A stretch of 55,653 nt of DNA from an uncultured Lachnospiraceae bacterium (lineage in GTDB: Bacteria; Bacillota; Clostridia; Lachnospirales; Lachnospiraceae), in assembly GCA_910577105.1 (NCBI GenBank), contig CAJTMB010000021.1, forward strand, positions 1-55,653, in the 5' to 3' direction. The notes beneath the pieces were generated by a model. The model made no database searches. It saw only the letters and a program-made list of their open reading frames with translations, and had not been told where the DNA came from. Positions 1 through 7,599 of the stretch are shown one piece after another. Position numbers and translations under genes: made by a program. Each line of letters begins with the position of its first letter. Position 1 is the first letter of the stretch.

Positions 1-70
1 ACAGGTCACAGGTGCAGTCTGCCTATTACTTTCCGACAATAAGTTTACCCTATCACAGTGTTGAAAAACG

Positions 71-99
71 TTGAATTGTTTTGTATATAGTGATAAAAT
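71..99 (+). promoter_or_regulatory. Candidate sigma-A promoter of degV
   Basis: A TTGAAT -35 box at 71-76 and a TAAAAT -10 box at 94-99 are separated by exactly 17 bases, about 47 bases before the degV start. The match to TTGACA/TATAAT is good but the region is AT-rich, so this is a prediction only. Confidence 0.45.
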
Positions 100-145
100 A
101 TAAAAAATTGCAAAGCATTTCTAAAGAAATCATTGGAGGTCTAGG

Positions 146-1024
146 ATGGCGGAATTTTTAATTGTAACGGACTCAACGGCTGATTTGCCTAAGGAATATT
201 TGGAAGAACATGGTGTTGCGTGCATGAATATGTGTTATGTGATGGATGATGTGGCTTATGGGGGAGATACCGGAAAGGATTTGGAATGGAAGGCATTTTA
301 CGATTTGATGCGTTCGGGTAAGATGCCTACAACTTCCCAGATTAATCCGGAGGAGTCCAAAAACTACTTTGAAAAATATCTGGCGGAAGGATATAAAAAG
401 ATTTTATATCTGGCATTTTCTTCCGGACTGAGCGGAACATATAACAGCGCCCGCATTGCGGCAGAAGAGGTAATGGAAGAACATCCCGACTGTAGGATTA
501 TCGTGATAGATTCCCTGTGTGCTTCCATGGGAGAAGGTTTGTTTGTACATAAGGCGGTGGAAATGCAGCAGGCAGGAAAAAGCCTGGAGGAAACGGCGGA
601 CTGGATGCAGGAACATGTGCAGAATTTTGTCCATGTATTTACAGTGGATGATTTAAATCATCTGTACAGGGGCGGAAGGGTGAGCAAAGCAACTGCAATT
701 ATTGGTACGATTGCGGGGATTAAGCCGATTTTACATGTAGATACGGAAGGACACCTGATTCCCATTGATAAGGTAAGGGGAAGAAAGAAGTCCCTGTTAA
801 GGCTGGTAGATTATATGGAAAAGAAAATGGGGGCCTGCAAGGACAAAAATGATATTGTTTTTATCAGTCATGGAGATGCATTGGAAGATGCAAGGTTTGT
901 TGCGGATGAAATAAAGAACCGTTTTGGCATTGAGTCATTTCTGATTGGCCCCATTGGTCCTACGATAGGCACCCATTCCGGTCCCGGAACCATTGCGCTG
1001 TTCTTTATGGGGGATGAGCGGTAG
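146..1024 (+). CDS. DegV family fatty-acid-binding protein
   Basis: This 292-residue protein matches the DegV (FakB-like) family, which binds a long-chain fatty acid in a cytoplasmic pocket and in Firmicutes often presents it to the kinase FakA. The start MAEFLIVTDSTADLP is typical. The lipid-binding loops are visible as TSQINPE near residue 62, SSGLSGTYNSA near 91-101, the NHLYRGGRVSK segment near 171-181, and a GTHSGPG glycine loop near the C-terminus. Length is normal. A GGAGG site lies a few bases before the ATG. No FakA homologue lies next to it, and the exact ligand cannot be deduced. It ends at a hairpin shared with the convergent pyrophosphatase gene. Confidence 0.93.
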   Translation: MAEFLIVTDSTADLPKEYLEEHGVACMNMCYVMDDVAYGGDTGKDLEWKAFYDLMRSGKMPTTSQINPEESKNYFEKYLAEGYKKILYLAFSSGLSGTYNSARIAAEEVMEEHPDCRIIVIDSLCASMGEGLFVHKAVEMQQAGKSLEETADWMQEHVQNFVHVFTVDDLNHLYRGGRVSKATAIIGTIAGIKPILHVDTEGHLIPIDKVRGRKKSLLRLVDYMEKKMGACKDKNDIVFISHGDALEDARFVADEIKNRFGIESFLIGPIGPTIGTHSGPGTIALFFMGDER

Positions 1025-1055
1025 TAAATTATCAGTTTGGTTGTGCATGTATTAT

Positions 1056-1082
1056 GGGCGGCAGGTATTATTCCTGCCGCCC
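1056..1082. terminator. Bidirectional hairpin between degV and ppa
   Basis: A perfect 10-bp stem GGGCGGCAGG/CCTGCCGCCC with a 7-base AT loop sits between two convergent stop codons. T-rich sequence flanks it only weakly, so it probably serves both strands. Confidence 0.7.
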
Positions 1083-1090
1083 TCTGTTTA

Positions 1091-1642
1091 TTACCAGCTT
1101 CTGATAAATTTATTAATGTAATTGTCAAGACATTGTTCAATTACCTGAATCGCCTCTTCGTGGTTGCCTTTCTCATTGATATCTGTGGTTTTATTTTCCA
1201 GGGCCTTATACACGGTGAAAAAATGCTCCATTTCTTCAATGACATGGGATGGAAGCTCGGAAATATCTTTGTAATTGTTGTACGTAGGGTCATTAAAAGG
1301 AACGGCTATTATTTTTTCGTCTTTTTTACCGCCGTCAAGCATGGAGATGACCCCGATGGGATATGCCCTTACCAGGGTAAGCGGTGCAACAGGTTCGGAA
1401 CAAAGCAAAAGGACATCCAGCGGGTCGCCGTCATCACCGTAAGTACGTGGAATAAAACCGTAATTGGCGGGATAATGCGTAGAAGTATACAGGATGCGGT
1501 CCAGGATAATATAACCGGTTTCCTTGTCCAGTTCATATTTGTTTTTGCTTCCTTTGGGAATTTCAATTACGCAGATAAAATCTGTGGGAGTGACCCTCTT
1601 AACATTGATATTGTGCCAGATATTTCCATTTACACTGTTCAT
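1091..1642 (-). CDS. ppa: Inorganic pyrophosphatase (soluble, family I)
   Basis: The 183-residue protein hydrolyses pyrophosphate to two phosphates in the cytoplasm and so pulls biosynthetic reactions forward. The family I signature DGDPLDV is at residues 71-77, and the upstream EIPKGSKNKYE segment (about 27-37) supplies further active-site residues. THYPANYGFIP near residue 54-64 is also characteristic. Length fits bacterial family I enzymes. An AGGAGG site lies about nine bases before the ATG at 1642. It is monocistronic as far as can be seen: DedA, upstream on the same strand, ends 81 bases before it. Confidence 0.93.
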   Translation of the reverse strand: MNSVNGNIWHNINVKRVTPTDFICVIEIPKGSKNKYELDKETGYIILDRILYTSTHYPANYGFIPRTYGDDGDPLDVLLLCSEPVAPLTLVRAYPIGVISMLDGGKKDEKIIAVPFNDPTYNNYKDISELPSHVIEEMEHFFTVYKALENKTTDINEKGNHEEAIQVIEQCLDNYINKFIRSW

Positions 1643-1723
1643 CTCAACATGCCTCCTGAAAAATCATGTATTTACCTAAATTTATTTTATTATAGCATTT
1701 CTAAGGCAGTTGTAAATATAAAA

Positions 1724-2353
1724 TCATGAATTGCCGGCTTTTTTCGTTTTTTGTTTTTTAGTTAAAAAATATAAAACGGCAGCCGCGCAGATGAGCATAA
1801 GGGCAGTTTTGGTAACCTGGGAGTATTGTTTCATTACGATGGCAACAGAGTGCCAGGATGCGCCTAAAAAGCTGCCCAGGGTAACCAGCACCAGATTCCA
1901 GATAACGCTTCCAATGGTGGTGTATAGGAGAAATGTTCCCTGTTTCATTTCGCTCATACCGGCAGGAATGGAAATCAGGCTGCGAAGTATGGGAATAAAG
2001 CGGCAGTACAGCACGGTTTTATTTCCTTTTTTCTGAAACCAGGAAATAGAGTGGTCAATATCGGCAGGATTCAGATGAAGAAGCCTGCCTGCTTTTCCCG
2101 AAGCAATGCGCATCAGGCGTTCCCTGTTTAAAAATTTCCCCACATAGTATAAGATGATGGCGCCGAAAAGAGAGGCAATAGTGGAAAAAAAGACAACACC
2201 GGCAACACTTAAAGAAGTATATGTAGTCATAAAGCCTCCCATTGTCAGGATGACTTCGGAAGGGATGGGGGGAAAAAGGTTTTCAATGGTAATTAAGAAA
2301 AAAATGGCCAGGTAGCCATATTTGTTCATTAGCAAAATAATGAGTTCCTGCAT
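1724..2353 (-). CDS. DedA family membrane protein
   Basis: A 209-residue polytopic membrane protein of the DedA/SNARE-associated superfamily, whose members are linked to membrane lipid transport (undecaprenyl-phosphate or phospholipid flipping). The family core is visible: FFLITIENLFPPIPSEVILT near residues 15-35, then a glycine-rich membrane segment, and a basic stretch with CRFIPILRSLISIPAGM, the conserved F/YxRF-P-x(R)-xxPAG block. The ATG at 2353 was chosen because GAGG lies just before it and the protein then starts in the usual MQELI manner; the longer open frame upstream overlaps the CotJC tail and carries no family sequence. Substrate is not predictable from sequence. Confidence 0.88.
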   Translation of the reverse strand: MQELIILLMNKYGYLAIFFLITIENLFPPIPSEVILTMGGFMTTYTSLSVAGVVFFSTIASLFGAIILYYVGKFLNRERLMRIASGKAGRLLHLNPADIDHSISWFQKKGNKTVLYCRFIPILRSLISIPAGMSEMKQGTFLLYTTIGSVIWNLVLVTLGSFLGASWHSVAIVMKQYSQVTKTALMLICAAAVLYFLTKKQKTKKAGNS

Positions 2354-2445
2354 AATCAACCTCGCTGTATTATCATTACAATTGAAAACCGCCCCTTTTT
2401 GAAAAGGATATTGCAAAAAGAGGCGGCAATAGTGTCTGGTGACTC

Positions 2446-3090
2446 TTATTTCTGCTGACAGCCGCATTTAGGGGAACAGCTTCCATCCCCTTCTGCTGTA
2501 TCAAATCCGGGATTAACAGCATAAAAGTTCTTGCCGTTCAAATTGTCCTGTGTGATGCGGAGGGCTTCACCGAAACGCTGGAAGTGTACAATTTCTCGTT
2601 CGCGCAGGAATTTGATAGGCTCACAGACATCCGGCTCCTTAATCAGGCGCAGGATATTGTCATAGGTCGTTCTGGCTTTCTGTTCTGCCGCCATGTCTTC
2701 AAAGAGGTCCGTGATGACGTCACCCTTGCTCTGGAATTCACATGCATTGAAGGGGATGCCTCCGGCAGCCTGCGGCCATATGCCTATGGTGTGGTCTGTG
2801 TAGTAGGGGGCAAAACCGCTTTTCTCTATTTCTTCCATGGAGAGGTTGCGTGTGAGCTGGTGTACTATGGTGGCTACCATTTCCAGGTGGGCCAGTTCTT
2901 CCGTGCCGATATCGGTCAAAAGTCCGGCAACCTCCCTGTAAGGTGTGGCATAGCGCTGGGACAAATAACGCATACTTGCCCCCATCTCCCCGTCAGGCCC
3001 GCCGTACTGCGAGATAATCACCTGTGCAAGTTTGGCATTCGGCTCTTTGATGTTTACGGGAAACTGTAATCTTTTTTCATAACTCCACAT
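2446..3090 (-). CDS. cotJC: Spore coat protein CotJC, manganese-catalase fold
   Basis: A 214-residue ferritin-like four-helix protein of the manganese catalase family, used as a spore-coat component in Bacillus and Clostridia. Metal-ligand motifs are visible: EELAHLEMV near residue 64-72, AAEQKARTTYDNI in the third helix, and REREIVHFQRFGEAL in the fourth. The Cys-rich end (CSPKCGCQQK) is common in clostridial members. It is the last gene of cotJA-cotJB-cotJC; its ATG overlaps the cotJB stop by one base, and the ribosome-binding GGAGG lies inside the cotJB tail. Its presence argues that the organism sporulates. Whether it has real catalase activity is unknown. Confidence 0.93.
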   Translation of the reverse strand: MWSYEKRLQFPVNIKEPNAKLAQVIISQYGGPDGEMGASMRYLSQRYATPYREVAGLLTDIGTEELAHLEMVATIVHQLTRNLSMEEIEKSGFAPYYTDHTIGIWPQAAGGIPFNACEFQSKGDVITDLFEDMAAEQKARTTYDNILRLIKEPDVCEPIKFLREREIVHFQRFGEALRITQDNLNGKNFYAVNPGFDTAEGDGSCSPKCGCQQK

Positions 3091-3365
3091 TAGTTACATC
3101 CTCCTTCCTGGGAAATGTTCTCCCACGGCATGGGGGAAAGCACCCAATTCCATTGTCTGGTATCGGTTGACAGGTCAGCGGTCAACGGATAATAGCGGGC
3201 GGAGAAATCCCGCATCATCTGGTTTTTTATTCTGGCATAATGGTTAAAATATTCCATTGCCTGCTTATCATAGGGGTGCGTATCCAGATATTCATTCAAA
3301 TCCACAAGGGTAAAATCAATGATGCTGATATCTTTCAGCATCCGGTTCTGTTCGGAAGCATTCAT
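3090..3365 (-). CDS. cotJB: Spore coat protein CotJB
   Basis: A 91-residue small helical protein matching CotJB: the pattern LxxIxxxDFxLxDLxxYLDTHPxDxxAxxxF is present from residue 10 to 41. CotJB acts with CotJA and CotJC in assembling the spore coat. The start codon overlaps the cotJA stop in an ATGA junction, a sign of translational coupling. The C-terminus WVLSPMPWENISQEGGCN is also typical of the family. Confidence 0.92.
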   Translation of the reverse strand: MNASEQNRMLKDISIIDFTLVDLNEYLDTHPYDKQAMEYFNHYARIKNQMMRDFSARYYPLTADLSTDTRQWNWVLSPMPWENISQEGGCN

Positions 3366-3535
3366 CGTGTGATTACCCTCCTTCCCGTAAAGGGTTTGTT
3401 CAGTTCAGGAAATATGGTACCGACATGAAAAGCTTCCTCCAGGTTTTCATAAATTCTGGTAAGATGCTGCCAGGGAACATAAGCCATAGCTATCGGATAA
3501 CGGTCAAAATATTCATCAAGCGTATAGTCCTGCAT
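3362..3535 (-). CDS. cotJA: Spore coat associated protein CotJA
   Basis: A short protein of 57 residues with the CotJA hallmark AMAYVPWQ followed by a helix and the FPELNKPF motif. The ATG at 3535 was chosen over the one at 3550 because AAAGGA lies six bases before it, while nothing like a ribosome site precedes the first. It opens the cotJABC operon; CotJA is required for incorporation of CotJC into the coat in Bacillus. Confidence 0.88.
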   Translation of the reverse strand: MQDYTLDEYFDRYPIAMAYVPWQHLTRIYENLEEAFHVGTIFPELNKPFTGRRVITR

Positions 3536-3570
3536 AAGACATCCTTTCATAATTTAAGTTTATTTACTAT

Positions 3571-3597
3571 TATTCTATGAGGGTGCGCGCCGTCGGT
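3571..3597 (-). promoter_or_regulatory. Sporulation (sigma-K/E type) promoter for cotJABC
   Basis: Read on the minus strand there is AC, then 16 bases, then CATAGAATA, which fits the mother-cell sigma-K consensus AC-N16-CATANNNTA; the -10 also fits sigma-E. It lies 36 bases upstream of cotJA. Sigma-E drives cotJ in Bacillus subtilis, so either factor is plausible. Confidence 0.45.
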
Positions 3598-3680
3598 TAC
3601 TTATCAAAAGCATATGCTGTTTCTTGTGTTCCTCTTTTTGCCTGGGCTGCCGACGGGCAAAATGAGGTAATACAAGTAAG

Positions 3681-3718
3681 TTGTCAACGTTGACAAGCAA
3701 AAGCGAACAGCATATAAT
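3681..3718 (+). promoter_or_regulatory. Consensus promoter with palindromic operator, feoAB-hydrogenase
   Basis: A perfect 16-bp palindrome TTGTCAACGTTGACAA occupies 3681-3696. Its right half contains a perfect -35 box TTGACA (3690-3695), followed after exactly 17 bases by a perfect -10 box TATAAT (3713-3718). A repressor bound to the palindrome would occlude the -35. The site is not a Fur box; a DtxR/MntR-type metalloregulator or a Rex-like redox regulator are the leading guesses. Confidence 0.85.
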
Positions 3719-3759
3719 TTTACTGTGTAGCTTGAAATTTGAGTTAACCGGAGGGAAAA

Positions 3760-3993
3760 ATGACACTGTACGAAGCAGAAAAAAATAGAGAATATACCAT
3801 TGCAGGATTGTTTGTGGAGGAGGCTGTCACGAGAAGGCTGCAGGCGCTTGGACTGAATGACGGCACAAAGATTAAAGTTTTAAACAGAAAGAAAAAGGGA
3901 GCGCTGATTATAAAAGTTAGGGGAACCCGGCTGGCGCTTGGCAGGCATCTTTCCGCCAATATTGAAATAAGGGAGGAAGGAAGCCATGCATAA
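3760..3993 (+). CDS. feoA: Ferrous iron transport protein A
   Basis: A 77-residue SH3-like protein of the FeoA family, a cytoplasmic partner that modulates the ferrous iron transporter FeoB. Features are the N-terminal segment ending AVTRRLQALGLNDGTKIKVLNR and the C-terminal LALGRHLSANIEI strand, both diagnostic. A GGAGG site precedes the ATG by five bases. The last eight bases overlap feoB, so the two are translationally coupled. It is the first gene after the palindromic promoter at 3681-3718. Confidence 0.93.
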   Translation: MTLYEAEKNREYTIAGLFVEEAVTRRLQALGLNDGTKIKVLNRKKKGALIIKVRGTRLALGRHLSANIEIREEGSHA

Positions 3994-5986
3994 AAGCAAA
4001 ATTCATGTTGCTTGTGTGGGCAATCCGAATTGCGGGAAAACAACGCTGTTTAATGCCCTGACAGGGGCAAAACTGAAAGTGGCCAACTGGCCGGGAGTGA
4101 CAGTAGAGAAGGTGGAAGGACAGACTTCCTATGAAGGGATGGACATCTGTCTGGTGGACACGCCGGGGATTTATTCCCTTACCTGTTATACCATTGAAGA
4201 AAAAGTGACAAGAAAGTGTGTCATGAACGATGACATTGATGTCATAATAAATATTGTAGATGCCTCTTCCCTTGAGAGGAACCTTTACCTGACCCTTCAG
4301 CTTTTGGAACTGGGAAAACCGGTGGTGCTTGCCCTTAATATGATGGATATTGTGCAGGAGCGGGGTATGGAGATTGATTTGCACCGTCTGCCAGAGATGC
4401 TTGGTGATATTCCGGTGGTGCCGGTCTCAGCGGCGAAGAGGACAGGGTTGGACATTCTTCTCCATGCTGTGGTGCACCATTATGAGGAAGGGCAGAATGC
4501 GGAGTATATTTTACAGTATCCTGATGAAATAGAAAATAAAATCGGAAAGCTGGAAGTCATGATGCAGGCGCATTATCCTACACATTCTTCCGTGAGGTGG
4601 CATGCCATAAAGCTTTTGGAAAACGATGAGGAAGTTCTGGAGGAGCATCCGATTTCCACAGAGCATATCGGAAGCAAGAGCTATGAGAAAGAAATCATCA
4701 GCTGTAAATATGCATACATAGAGTCCGTGGTGAAAGAAGCGCTTTTCCATAAAAATAAAAAAGAGGCGTCGACGGATAAGGTGGATAAGCTGCTTACCAG
4801 TGAATGGCTGGGTTTTCCTGTCTTCTTATGTATTATGGGACTGGTATTTTTTCTGACTTTTGCGGTGGGAGATTTACTGAAGGGTATTTTCGAGGAAGGT
4901 TTGGGAATCATTTCTGCGCTGGCGGCAGAAGGGCTAAAAGCAATTGGCACTGCAGACTGGCTGGTTTCCCTGATTGTGGATGGCATTATAGCGGGTGTGG
5001 GGGGGATTCTTACCTTTATTCCCAATATTTTTATCCTGTTTCTTGCGCTTGCAATTCTTGAGGACAGCGGATATATGGCTAGGGTTGCCTATGTGATGGA
5101 TTCCATTATGGGAAGAGTGGGACTTTCCGGCAAGGCGTTTCTGCCGATGATTCTCGGATTTGGATGTACCGTGCCTGCCATTATGGCGTCGAGGGCGCTG
5201 GAAACAGAGCGGGACAGGCGAAAAACCATGATGATTACGCCGTTTATGTCCTGTTCAGCAAGGTTGCCGATTTATGTTATTTTTTCCCAGATGTTTTTTC
5301 CCAAAGCAGCAGGAGCGGTTGCCTTTTCCTTTTATGTCATCGGTATGGTGGCAGCAATCGTGACAGCCCATGTACTTAACAAAGCGGAAAAGGGGCATGA
5401 AAATAATTCCCTGTTAATTGAGCTTCCCGAGTATAAGAAACCGAATGCCAGAACTGTGAGAATTTATGTCTGGAATAAATTAAAAGATTATCTGACAAAA
5501 GCCGGAACTACCATATTTATCGCCTCCATTCTGATATGGTTTATCCTGAATTTCGGGGTAACGGGCATGGTGGATAATCCCGCGGACAGTTTTGGGGCGA
5601 TAATCGGCTGTATTCTGGTGCCCTTTCTTGCTCCGGCAGGACTGGGTATGTGGCAGGTAGGGCTAGCGCTGATAGCCGGAATTTCCGCAAAAGAAGTAGT
5701 GGTGAGCAGCTTTTCGGTGCTTTTTGGGGCAACAAACGCCAACTCGGCGGCAGGCATGGAAACCATAGTGGCAAATTTACAGGCGGTAAATCCGTCGTTT
5801 GGACCGCTGAATGCGTATTGTCTGATGCTGTTCTGTCTGCTATATGTACCTTGTGTGGCAGCGGTGGCTGCCATCAGAAAAGAAAGCGGGTCCGCAAAAT
5901 TTACGTTTGGGTTAATGGCATTCCAGATTTTGCTGGCATGGGCAGCCGCTACGCTGGTTTTCCAGATAGGAAGTCTTTTTATATAA
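3986..5986 (+). CDS. feoB: Ferrous iron transporter FeoB
   Basis: A 666-residue inner-membrane Fe(II) transporter with an N-terminal G domain. G1 GNPNCGKT is at residues 12-19, G3 DTPG near 58-61 and G4 NMMD near 118; a helical GDI-like domain follows to about residue 265. The membrane part holds paired gate domains with FGCTVPAIMASR and a Cys-containing FMSCSARLP segment, and a later ISAKEVVVSSF block, all typical of FeoB. Length is in the normal range for Clostridia. No separate feoC is present. The hydrogenase gene starts 18 bases downstream with its own AGGAGG, so imported iron and a large iron-sulfur enzyme are probably co-regulated. Confidence 0.96.
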   Translation: MHKSKIHVACVGNPNCGKTTLFNALTGAKLKVANWPGVTVEKVEGQTSYEGMDICLVDTPGIYSLTCYTIEEKVTRKCVMNDDIDVIINIVDASSLERNLYLTLQLLELGKPVVLALNMMDIVQERGMEIDLHRLPEMLGDIPVVPVSAAKRTGLDILLHAVVHHYEEGQNAEYILQYPDEIENKIGKLEVMMQAHYPTHSSVRWHAIKLLENDEEVLEEHPISTEHIGSKSYEKEIISCKYAYIESVVKEALFHKNKKEASTDKVDKLLTSEWLGFPVFLCIMGLVFFLTFAVGDLLKGIFEEGLGIISALAAEGLKAIGTADWLVSLIVDGIIAGVGGILTFIPNIFILFLALAILEDSGYMARVAYVMDSIMGRVGLSGKAFLPMILGFGCTVPAIMASRALETERDRRKTMMITPFMSCSARLPIYVIFSQMFFPKAAGAVAFSFYVIGMVAAIVTAHVLNKAEKGHENNSLLIELPEYKKPNARTVRIYVWNKLKDYLTKAGTTIFIASILIWFILNFGVTGMVDNPADSFGAIIGCILVPFLAPAGLGMWQVGLALIAGISAKEVVVSSFSVLFGATNANSAAGMETIVANLQAVNPSFGPLNAYCLMLFCLLYVPCVAAVAAIRKESGSAKFTFGLMAFQILLAWAAATLVFQIGSLFI

Positions 5987-6004
5987 AGAGCAGGAGGAAA
6001 CAGT

Positions 6005-7498
6005 ATGAGCAGTATGAGAGGAATAGACACCCCGGTCAGGCAGGGGAGAAGAAAAGTATTTAAGGAGGTTGCAAACCTTGCCTATACATCCACAAATTTA
6101 AAGGATGATATGGAAGCACTGCCTTATAAAATAGTGGACTATGATGAATCATCCTATTGGGACAGCGTGTACCGTGACAGGGCGATTATCAGGGAACGCC
6201 TCCGTCTGGCGATGGGAATGTCGCTCAGGCCTGAAAACAGGGACAGGCCGGGACATCTGACTGAAGGGATAGAAGAGAGCAATATTGATGAAAAGTATTA
6301 TGAGCCGCCTTTGATGCAGGTAATTCCTTCCGCATGCAATGCCTGTCCGGAAAACCATTACGAAGTCACTAACACCTGTATGGGTTGTGTGGCGCATCCC
6401 TGCAGGGAAGTCTGCCCGGTGGGAGCCATGACCATGGTAAACGGCAAATCTTTTATAGACCAGGAAAAGTGCATTAAATGCGGCAAATGCAAGGATATCT
6501 GTCCGTATGATGCGGTTTCCCACAAGGAGAGACCCTGTGCCAAGGCATGCGGTGTAAATGCAATCAAGAATGACAGACACGGCAGGGCAACCATCGACAA
6601 TGAAATCTGTGTTTCCTGCGGTCAGTGCATGGTTAGCTGTCCTTTTGGGGCGATTGCAGACAAATCCCAGATTTTCCAGTTGATTCGTGCCATGCAGTCC
6701 GGCAGGAAAATCATTGCACAGGTTGCGCCTGCTTTTGTGGGGCAGTTTGGTCCCAAAGTGACGCCGGAGATGTTTAAGACAGCGTTAAAGGAACTTGGAT
6801 TTGAAGATGTCTATGAAACGGCAATCGGGGCGGATTTGGGCTGTATGGCGGAAGCAGAGCACTATGTAAGGGAAGTGGCAAGCAGCAGGCAGGCGTTTGC
6901 CCTAACTTCATGTTGTCCATCCTGGTCCATGATGGCCAAAAACATGTTTCCCGAAACCATTGATAAAATCAGCAATGAGCTGACTCCCATGGTGGCGACG
7001 GCCCGGATTATCAAACAGGAACATCCTGATGCCAGCGTGGTGTTCATCGGTCCCTGCGCTTCCAAAAAGCTGGAGGCGTCCCGTAAAACGGTGCGCTCTG
7101 ATGTGGACTTTGTCATTACCTTTGAGGAACTGACGGGTATGTTTGAGGCAAGGGGAATTTTGCTGGAAGAAATAAAGGCGATGGATGAAATGCACGATGC
7201 CACATCGGCGGGACGCGGATATGGTGTGGCAGGCGGTGTGGCAAGCGCCATTGAAGACTGCATTAAAGAGTATCACCCGGGAACAGTGGTGCATATTGAA
7301 CACGCGGAAAGCCTTGCAGAATGCAAAAAAATGCTGCTTTTGGCAAAGGCGGGAAGGAAAAACGGCTGTCTGATAGAGGGGATGGCATGTCCGGGCGGAT
7401 GCATTGCAGGTGCGGGAACCAATATAGCGTTGCAGCAGGCAGTTAAGGAAGTGGCCAGATTCAAAGCGGATGCAGACAGGAAAGTGCCGGAGCAATAA
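6005..7498 (+). CDS. Monomeric [FeFe] hydrogenase
   Basis: A 497-residue cytoplasmic iron-sulfur hydrogenase that exchanges electrons between ferredoxin and protons. The N-terminal half carries several 4Fe-4S sets: CNACPENHYEVTNTCMGC with following Cys residues, CIKCGKCKDICP, and CVSCGQCMVSCP. The H-cluster domain shows L1 TSCCPSW at residues 301-307, L2 GPCASKK near 349-355, and L3 EGMACPGGC near 458-466. GPC instead of MPC in L2 and the GAG instead of GGG after L3 point to a group B type enzyme rather than the classic CpI type; that subgroup call is an inference. No HydE/F/G maturases are in the window. It is the third gene of the feoAB operon. Confidence 0.92.
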   Translation: MSSMRGIDTPVRQGRRKVFKEVANLAYTSTNLKDDMEALPYKIVDYDESSYWDSVYRDRAIIRERLRLAMGMSLRPENRDRPGHLTEGIEESNIDEKYYEPPLMQVIPSACNACPENHYEVTNTCMGCVAHPCREVCPVGAMTMVNGKSFIDQEKCIKCGKCKDICPYDAVSHKERPCAKACGVNAIKNDRHGRATIDNEICVSCGQCMVSCPFGAIADKSQIFQLIRAMQSGRKIIAQVAPAFVGQFGPKVTPEMFKTALKELGFEDVYETAIGADLGCMAEAEHYVREVASSRQAFALTSCCPSWSMMAKNMFPETIDKISNELTPMVATARIIKQEHPDASVVFIGPCASKKLEASRKTVRSDVDFVITFEELTGMFEARGILLEEIKAMDEMHDATSAGRGYGVAGGVASAIEDCIKEYHPGTVVHIEHAESLAECKKMLLLAKAGRKNGCLIEGMACPGGCIAGAGTNIALQQAVKEVARFKADADRKVPEQ

Positions 7499-7599
7499 TG
7501 CAAATTCCGATAAGAAACGGTTGCGGTTTTGCAAAAAAGCCGATACAATAAGTGAAGAAAAAAGACACATGGGCAAAGAGGCCCGGATGGGAGAATGTG

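Noticed and set aside
1037..1729. Plus-strand open frame of 230 codons opposite ppa
   Set aside because: The minus strand encodes a clear pyrophosphatase; the plus frame has no family sequence and starts inside a terminator hairpin.
3681..3696. Fur box before feoA
   Set aside because: The palindrome TTGTCAACGTTGACAA does not resemble GATAATGATAATCATTATC or its hexamer form.
7506..7546. Sigma-28 promoter before gltX (GCCGATAC at 7539)
   Set aside because: There is no TAAA-like -35 at 15 bases upstream, and a synthetase gene is an unlikely member of that regulon.
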